Assembly: GCA_016184235.1 (NCBI GenBank)
Contig: JACPDC010000095.1
Coordinates: 1-11,198, forward strand
Source: Deltaproteobacteria bacterium
Lineage (GTDB): Bacteria > Desulfobacterota > Binatia > UBA9968
Direction: 5' to 3'
DNA: 11,198 bases
The notes beneath the pieces were generated by a model. It was not told the DNA's origin. It did no database searches and worked only from the letters and a program-made list of their open reading frames with translations. This document shows, in pieces, positions 6,126 to 11,198 of this stretch. Every line of letters starts with the position of its first letter. Within the stretch, counting starts at the first letter, position 1. The translations under genes were made by a program, and so were the position numbers.

Positions 6126-6854
6126 ATGGGCAGGGATCCCTTCATGACCTTTACCGAGCACCTGGAGGATCTGCGCTGGTGTCTCATCAAGTCCTTGGCG
6201 GCAGTCGTGTCGGCCTTTCTCTTGTGTTTCCAGTTTTCCGACCGGATTGTCGCGTTTATGATCGCGCCGCTGATGGGGACGCTGGAGCCGGGGCAGGGAT
6301 TGATCGGCACCGGGGTGGCCGAGGCGTTTTTCTTCGAGATGAAGGTCGCCCTGGTGGCCGGGGCCTTTCTCGCGAGCCCGGTTATTTTTTATCAGCTCTG
6401 GCGCTTCATCGCGCCGGGACTGAAAGACCGTGAGAAGAGACTCGTGATTCCCTTTGTGCTGTTTACGTCGCTTTTTTTTCTGGGAGGGGCCTACTTTTGT
6501 TACCGGGCGGTTTTGCCGGTCGCCTTTCTCTACTTCATCGACCAGTACCGCTCCCTGGCGGTCTCTCCGGAGATTCGGATCGGCGAGTACTTTACCTTCT
6601 TTTCGCGGATGATCTTGGCTTTTGGCATCACCTTCGAGCTGCCGCTTTTTACTTTTTTTTTGGTCCGGCTGGGGTTGTGGGATTACCGCACCATGTGGCG
6701 AACCTTTCGCTACGCGATTATCGCCATCTTCATCGTCGCGGCGATTCTGACGCCGGGCCCCGATATCGCCTCCCAGATTCTCCTGGCGATCCCCTTGACG
6801 CTGCTCTATCTGTTGAGTATTGGGGTGGCATATCTGTGGCGCAAAACGGAATGA
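6126..6854 (+). CDS. tatC: Sec-independent protein translocase subunit TatC
   Basis: TatC is the inner-membrane receptor for twin-arginine signal peptides and the core of the Tat translocase. The 242-residue product has six membrane segments and typical motifs: HLEDLR (12-17), a first periplasmic region with SPVIFYQLWRFIAPGL, Glu103 in DREKRL, FELPL (Glu171), and TPGPDIASQILLAIPL near the end. ATG 6126 is preferred over an upstream in-frame TTG (6096) because it places HLEDLR, Phe94 and Glu103 at the same numbers as in E. coli TatC; neither start has a strong ribosome-binding site, and ATG 6144 is also possible. Oddity: the signal-peptide-binding residue Glu15 of E. coli is Asp here. No tatA or tatB is adjacent, so they must lie elsewhere. 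It is preceded by a terminator and followed after 33 nt by hppA. Confidence 0.93.
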   Translation: MGRDPFMTFTEHLEDLRWCLIKSLAAVVSAFLLCFQFSDRIVAFMIAPLMGTLEPGQGLIGTGVAEAFFFEMKVALVAGAFLASPVIFYQLWRFIAPGLKDREKRLVIPFVLFTSLFFLGGAYFCYRAVLPVAFLYFIDQYRSLAVSPEIRIGEYFTFFSRMILAFGITFELPLFTFFLVRLGLWDYRTMWRTFRYAIIAIFIVAAILTPGPDIASQILLAIPLTLLYLLSIGVAYLWRKTE

Positions 6855-6887
6855 GCACGACATCTTGAGAGAAAGGAATCGCAACGC

Positions 6888-9014
6888 GTGATGATCTTAT
6901 TTGTCATAGTGATCAGCTTTTGTTCCCTGTTGTTCGCGGTCTACCTGGCCCGCTATGTCTTGCGCAAGGACACCGGCACCCAGAAGATGCAGGAGATATC
7001 CAACGCCATCAAGGAGGGCGCGGAGGCTTTTTTAGCGCGGCAGAACCGGACGATCCTTCTGCTGGCCGCCCTGCTGGCGGCGCTGATCTTCGCGCTGTAC
7101 GGTTTCGTGCGCGCGCCCAATCCGGCCGATCCCGCGCCTCCCCTGGAGCTCGCCTTTTGGACGACCCTGTCCTTTGTATTGGGAGCCCTGTGCTCGGTGA
7201 TCGCCGGTTATGTCGGCATGTGGGTGTCGATCCGCGCCAACATCCGCACGGCCTCAGCCGTGCGCACGAGTCTCAACGAGGGCCTGCGCATCGCGCTGCG
7301 CGGCGGCGCGGTTTCAGGACTGTTCGTCGTCGCCATGAGTCTCCTGGGGGTGGGCGGGCTCTATGCCCTGCTGCAGGCGATGGGCCATGACCCGCAGAAG
7401 ATCCCCTTTACTATCGTCGGTTACGGCTTCGGCGCCTCCTTTGTCGCCCTCTTCGCCCAGCTCGGAGGAGGGATCTATACCAAGGCGGCGGACGTGGGCG
7501 CCGACCTGGTCGGGAAAGTGGAGGCCGGGATTCCCGAAGACGACCCGCGCAACCCGGCGGTCATCGCCGATCTCGTCGGCGACAATGTCGGAGACTGCGC
7601 GGGCCGCGGCGCCGACCTGTTCGAGTCCACGGCTGCGGAAAATATCGGCGCCATGATCCTCGGCGTCGGTCTCTTTCCCTATTTCGGCCTTCAGGGGGTG
7701 CTCTTTCCTCTGGTCGCGCGCGCCTTCGGGCTGGTCGCCTCGATCGTCGGGATCGTGATCGTCAGGACCGACGAGAATGGCGATCCGATGGCCGCGCTCA
7801 ACCGGGGCTATTATGTGGCCAGCATCCTCGCCGTCGCCGGCTTTTTTGTCTCCAGCAAGTGGCTGCTGGCGGTCGATCCGGCGGTTCACCCGGAGGCCGC
7901 TTCGGCCTGGCTCTACTTTTTCTTCTGCGGGGTCATCGGCATCGTCATGGCCCAGGCCTTTGTGTACATCACGCAGTACTACACCGAATATAAATACCGT
8001 CCGGTAAGATCGATAGCCGAGGCCTCTCAAACCGGTCCGGCGACCAACATCATCGCCGGCATCGCCGTGGGGCTGGAATGCACCGCCGTTCCGGTGCTCG
8101 TCATCTCCGCGGCGATCATCGGCTCCTACTACCTCGGCAACATGAGCGGCGTTCCCCACGCCGGTCTCTTCGGCACCGCGGTCGCCACCATGGGAATGTT
8201 GGGCACCGCCGCCTATATCCTGGCGATGGACACCTTCGGCCCGATCACGGACAACGCCGGCGGCATCGTCGAGATGAGCCAGCAGCCCGAAGACGTGCGC
8301 AGGAAGACCGACCGTCTCGACGCTGTGGGAAACACCACCAAGGCGCTGACAAAGGGGTACGCGATAGGCTCCGCGGCCCTGGCCGCCTTTCTGCTCTTTT
8401 CCGCCTATCTGGACGAGGTGGCCCATTACGGCCTCAAGCTGGAGTCCGTGAACATCGCCAGGCCCGAGGTGTTCGTCGGCGGCCTTCTGGGGGCGATGCT
8501 GGTCTTTCTCTTCTCCGCGCTGGCGATCCGCGCGGTGGGAAAAGCGGCGTACTACGTGATCAACGAGGTGCGAAGGCAGTTCCGGGAAAACCCCGGCATT
8601 CTCAAGGGCACGTCCAAGCCCGATTACGGCCGCTGCGTCGATATCGTCACCGTCGGGGCGCTGAAGGAGATGATCCTGCCCGGCCTCATCGCCGTCGGCA
8701 TGCCCATCGCCGTGGGCATCATCTTTCGCCTCTTCGGCGTCGGGGCGGAGGCGGTCGCGGCCCTCTTGATGGTCGGGACCATCGCCGGGATTCTGGTCGC
8801 CACCTTCTTTAACAACGGCGGCGGCGCCTGGGACAACGCCAAGAAGTTCATCGAGAGCGGGCAATACGGCGGCAAAGGGTCTGATGCGCACAAGGCGGCG
8901 GTGGTGGGAGACACGGTCGGCGATCCCTTCAAGGATACCGCGGGCCCGAGCCTGCACGTGCTGATCAAGCTGTTGAGCACGATCACGCTGGTCTTGGCGC
9001 CGCTGTTTGTCTAG
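6888..9014 (+). CDS. hppA: Membrane-bound proton-pumping pyrophosphatase (potassium-independent type)
   Basis: The enzyme couples hydrolysis of pyrophosphate to proton export across the membrane, saving energy from biosynthetic PPi. The 708-residue product has about 16 membrane segments. Catalytic motifs are present: GGGIYTKAADVGADLVGKVE (from about 193), DDPRNP (218-223), VGDNVGD (230-236), ITDNAGGIVEM (453-463) and the second acidic cluster GDTVGDPFKDTAGPSLH (674-690). GNTTKALTKG (481-490) carries Lys485 and Thr488, the known marker of potassium-independent proton pumps; potassium-dependent enzymes have Ala there. Oddities: the usual ADNVGDNVGD reads ADLVGDNVGD (Leu229), and CAGMAADLFE reads CAGRGADLFE. 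GTG 6888 is taken because AAGGA (6873-6877) is 10 nt away; ATG 6891 is the adjacent alternative. It lies between tatC and the amidohydrolase on the same strand with small gaps. Confidence 0.95.
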   Translation: MMILFVIVISFCSLLFAVYLARYVLRKDTGTQKMQEISNAIKEGAEAFLARQNRTILLLAALLAALIFALYGFVRAPNPADPAPPLELAFWTTLSFVLGALCSVIAGYVGMWVSIRANIRTASAVRTSLNEGLRIALRGGAVSGLFVVAMSLLGVGGLYALLQAMGHDPQKIPFTIVGYGFGASFVALFAQLGGGIYTKAADVGADLVGKVEAGIPEDDPRNPAVIADLVGDNVGDCAGRGADLFESTAAENIGAMILGVGLFPYFGLQGVLFPLVARAFGLVASIVGIVIVRTDENGDPMAALNRGYYVASILAVAGFFVSSKWLLAVDPAVHPEAASAWLYFFFCGVIGIVMAQAFVYITQYYTEYKYRPVRSIAEASQTGPATNIIAGIAVGLECTAVPVLVISAAIIGSYYLGNMSGVPHAGLFGTAVATMGMLGTAAYILAMDTFGPITDNAGGIVEMSQQPEDVRRKTDRLDAVGNTTKALTKGYAIGSAALAAFLLFSAYLDEVAHYGLKLESVNIARPEVFVGGLLGAMLVFLFSALAIRAVGKAAYYVINEVRRQFRENPGILKGTSKPDYGRCVDIVTVGALKEMILPGLIAVGMPIAVGIIFRLFGVGAEAVAALLMVGTIAGILVATFFNNGGGAWDNAKKFIESGQYGGKGSDAHKAAVVGDTVGDPFKDTAGPSLHVLIKLLSTITLVLAPLFV

Positions 9015-9041
9015 GATATAGATTATTGAAGGAGGTGCCCG

Positions 9042-10139
9042 ATGGTAGCGACGACAAGCGGACGCGCAAACGGTGAAGTGCTCATTTCTTCCGACTCTCA
9101 CGTTATGGAACCACCCAACATACTCCAGGAGCGCGTGGCGGCGGCCTATCGTGATCGCGCCCCGCTCTTCCCGCAGCTCAAAGTCGGGGAGAGTTTTCAG
9201 ACCCATCCGGGGGGCAGCGATCCGGGCTGTAGAGTCAAAGAGATGGAGACCGACGGCGTCAGCGCCGAAGTGCTTTACCCGACCTATCTCTTGCCTCACT
9301 TCGCCATGGACGACGGCAAGCTGCAAGAGGCCTGCTTCCGCGCCTACAACGACTGGCTGATCGAGTACTGCCGGGTCGCCCCGAGGCGCTTGATCGGAAT
9401 CGCGGCTATCTCGGTCTACGACATCGACGGGGCGGTAGAGGAGCTGGAGCGCTGCCGGAAAGCCGGCCTGAAAGGATCGATTATCTGGCAGGCGCCCCAT
9501 CCGGACCTGCCGTTTCACTCCGGCCACTACGACAAGTTCTGGGCGGCGTCTCAAGAGATGGGCATGCCGGTCAATCTGCACATCCTCACGGGGCACGGCT
9601 ATCATAAGGAGACCGTGTTCAAGAATAAGACCGGCGTGGAAAACTATCGCGGCAGCGTCAATTTGAAACTTAAGGAAATCACCGACGCGTTCTTCGAGCT
9701 GATCTTTTACGGCGTGCTCGATCGCTACCCCGGGCTCAAGTTTGTGAGCGTGGAAAATGAAGTGGGGTGGATGCCCTTTATGCTCCAGCAGTGGGATTAC
9801 TACTACAGGAGGTTCCGCGGGGTGAATCCGCCTCCCATCAGCAAGGATCCGAGCGAGTATTTCAAGAGCCAGATCTACGCGACATTCTTCAGAGACACCG
9901 TGGCCGGCCATAACTTCGAGTGGTGGGGGCAGGACAACTGCATGTGGTCCAACGACTATCCGCACGGCAATTCGACCTGGCCGGAGTCGCGCAAGTACAT
10001 CGAGCGGGACCTGGGACACCTGTCGCCCGAAATCAGGCGCAAGCTGCTCTGCGCCAATGTCGCCAGGTTATACGACATGGAGATTTCTCAGCCGGCTGAG
10101 CGACGCCAGGCCGCCGGCGCCACCGGTAGCCTAGCGTAG
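9042..10139 (+). CDS. Amidohydrolase family 2 (COG2159-type) metal-dependent hydrolase/decarboxylase
   Basis: This 365-residue TIM-barrel protein belongs to the Amidohydro_2 group, which contains hydrolases and non-oxidative decarboxylases of aromatic or cyclic acids (ACMSD and resorcylate decarboxylase relatives). Visible metal/catalytic positions are SSDSHVMEPP (Asp18, His20), VNLHILTG (His180), FVSVENEVGWMPF (Glu238) and WSNDYPHGNSTWPES (catalytic Asp305), with the typical ending LLCANVARLYDM. The middle EVLYPTYLLP and FRAYNDWLIEYCRVAPRRLIGIAAI are also common in this subfamily. The start is well supported: GAAGGAGGTG (9028-9037) lies just before ATG 9042. It is 27 nt after hppA and 26 nt before a TctC-like binding protein; this pairing suggests breakdown of an imported organic acid. 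The substrate cannot be read from the sequence, and hydrolase versus decarboxylase is open. Confidence 0.88.
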   Translation: MVATTSGRANGEVLISSDSHVMEPPNILQERVAAAYRDRAPLFPQLKVGESFQTHPGGSDPGCRVKEMETDGVSAEVLYPTYLLPHFAMDDGKLQEACFRAYNDWLIEYCRVAPRRLIGIAAISVYDIDGAVEELERCRKAGLKGSIIWQAPHPDLPFHSGHYDKFWAASQEMGMPVNLHILTGHGYHKETVFKNKTGVENYRGSVNLKLKEITDAFFELIFYGVLDRYPGLKFVSVENEVGWMPFMLQQWDYYYRRFRGVNPPPISKDPSEYFKSQIYATFFRDTVAGHNFEWWGQDNCMWSNDYPHGNSTWPESRKYIERDLGHLSPEIRRKLLCANVARLYDMEISQPAERRQAAGATGSLA

Positions 10140-10165
10140 AGACTCTTCTAACGAAGGGAGACGGC

Positions 10166-11197
10166 ATGAGAAAATCCCTCGTGGCCCTGTTGCTCTTTTT
10201 TTCGCTCAGCCCCGCCGTCCGCGCCCAGGACAATTTCTACCAGGGAAAGACCATCAGGATCGTGGTCGGCTCGGCTCCCGGAGGGGGCTACGATCTGTGG
10301 CCGAGATTTATGGCGCGCTATTTCAGCCAGTACATCCCTGGAAAGCCCGAGGTCATCATTCAGAACATGCCCGGGGCGGGATCTCTGGTCGCCGCGAACT
10401 ATATCTATAACGTGGCCAAGCCGGACGGTCTCACTCTGGGAGCGGTGATACCGGCGATCTATTTCGACCAGCTCGTCGGGCGCAAGGAGGTTCAGTTCGA
10501 CTGGTCCAAGTTCAGCTGGATCGGCTCTCCGGAGCAGAACGATATTCTTCACTTCGTCCGCGCCGACACCCCTTACCGCACGATCGAAGAGCTGCGCAAT
10601 GCCAAAGAGCCGCCGCGATGCGGCAGCTCGGGGACGGGCACCACGGGTCATTACTTCCCGCGGCTCCTGGAGGAGGTCTTCGGCGTCAAGTCGATAATCG
10701 TAGGCGGTTATCAGGGCGGGTCGCAGATCGACGTGGCGGTCGAGCGCGGCGAGGTCGTCTGCTGGTCTCCGGTGGTCGCGACCTTCGTCGGGCGCGAGCC
10801 CTACGTGAGCTGGGGCAAGAAAGGGTTCGTTCGCGTCGTGGTTCAGACCGGAAAGAAGCGGGATGCGCGGCTCGGCGACGTCCCCACGATCTGGGAGCTC
10901 ATGGACCGCCACAAGACGCCGGAGGCGAGCCGCAAGCTCGTGCAGGTGGTGATCACAGGGGTCGCGCTCGGCCGACCGATCCTGAGCAGTCCGGGAATCC
11001 CCGGGCAGCGTCTGAACACCCTGCGCCAGGCCTACGCGAAGGCCCTCACGGATCCCGAGCTTTTGAGAGAGGCGGCGAAGCGGCGCTGGGAGATCAATCC
11101 GCTCACCGGCGAGGAGCTTGAGTCGCTGGCCAAACAGGTGATCGTGCAGCCGCCGCAGGTCGTGGAGCGGATGAAGTGGGTCCTGGGACGCGACTAA
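10166..11197 (+). CDS. Bug/TctC-family tripartite tricarboxylate transporter substrate-binding protein
   Basis: A periplasmic solute-binding protein of the type that delivers carboxylates to TctA/TctB-like permeases. The 343-residue product has a Sec signal peptide (MRKSLVALLLFFSLSPAVRA, cleavage likely after Ala20). The mature part opens with FYQGKTIRIVVGSAPGGGYD, then NMPGAGSLVAANYIYNVAKPDG, both signatures of the family, and later DVPTIWEL and a C-terminal helix region with LTGEELESLAKQV. The motif GSAPGGGYD in place of the classical FxPGGGxD is a common branch. ATG 10166 follows AAGGGAG (10154-10160) by 5 nt. The stop is one base from the window edge, so TctA/TctB genes downstream cannot be excluded. 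Cys152 and Cys199 are the only cysteines I see in the mature part. Many family members are orphan copies, and the ligand is unknown. Confidence 0.93.
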   Translation: MRKSLVALLLFFSLSPAVRAQDNFYQGKTIRIVVGSAPGGGYDLWPRFMARYFSQYIPGKPEVIIQNMPGAGSLVAANYIYNVAKPDGLTLGAVIPAIYFDQLVGRKEVQFDWSKFSWIGSPEQNDILHFVRADTPYRTIEELRNAKEPPRCGSSGTGTTGHYFPRLLEEVFGVKSIIVGGYQGGSQIDVAVERGEVVCWSPVVATFVGREPYVSWGKKGFVRVVVQTGKKRDARLGDVPTIWELMDRHKTPEASRKLVQVVITGVALGRPILSSPGIPGQRLNTLRQAYAKALTDPELLREAAKRRWEINPLTGEELESLAKQVIVQPPQVVERMKWVLGRD

Positions 11198-11198
11198 A

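Noticed and set aside
5796..6884. 362-codon minus-strand frame with an Arg/Cys/Trp-rich end
   Set aside because: It is antisense to tatC, the terminator and the lipoprotein gene; the Arg/Cys/Trp pattern is the reverse reading of the Pro/Ala repeat.
7314..10019. 901-codon open frame on the minus strand
   Set aside because: It spans two clearly coding plus-strand genes (hppA and the amidohydrolase) and the gap between them. Its composition (His/Asp/Arg-rich, no family motif) is that of an antisense shadow.
1..11198. Novel defence system, CRISPR array, phage or transposase genes
   Set aside because: No spaced direct repeats, nuclease, integrase or transposase motifs were found; all long plus-strand genes have ordinary housekeeping or catabolic assignments.

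Overview
The window is an ordinary chromosomal stretch of a Gram-negative bacterium. LptE (outer-membrane LPS assembly), MurJ and a class A penicillin-binding protein together imply an LPS outer membrane over a peptidoglycan wall. GC looks moderately high, roughly 60% by eye. The gene order leuS-lptE, rpsT divergent from murJ, a potassium-independent proton pyrophosphatase, and an amidohydrolase paired with a Bug/TctC-type binding protein suggest an uncultured deltaproteobacteria-like lineage (Desulfobacterota, Binatota, Methylomirabilota or Rokubacteria type). That taxonomic guess is inference from gene content only.

Left part (1-1542): the 3' end of leuS runs with a 2-nt gap into lptE. The first ~28 codons of lptE, its signal peptide, are made from a low-complexity tandem and inverted repeat. 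A ~125-bp nested palindrome begins directly after the lptE stop and separates it from rpsT on the minus strand. holA, which often follows lptE, is not here.

Middle (1543-6078): a short divergent intergenic region leads into murJ (lipid II flippase). A ~295-bp non-coding gap with weak DnaA-box-like sequences follows, then a class A PBP that polymerises and cross-links the lipid II that MurJ delivers. Next come a promoter candidate, a small Pro/Ala-rich lipoprotein with a strong Shine-Dalgarno sequence, and a clear rho-independent terminator.

Right part (6126-11197): tatC, hppA, an amidohydrolase and a tripartite-tricarboxylate-type periplasmic binding protein lie head to tail with gaps of 26-33 nt, so they are probably co-transcribed at least in part. 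The first two are membrane energy/secretion genes and the last two look like a catabolic pair; I see no mechanistic link beyond adjacency.

I see no tRNA, rRNA, CRISPR array, transposase, integrase or defence system. The most unusual signals are the repeat-built LptE signal peptide, the palindromic element after lptE, and sequence variants in TatC and the pyrophosphatase.
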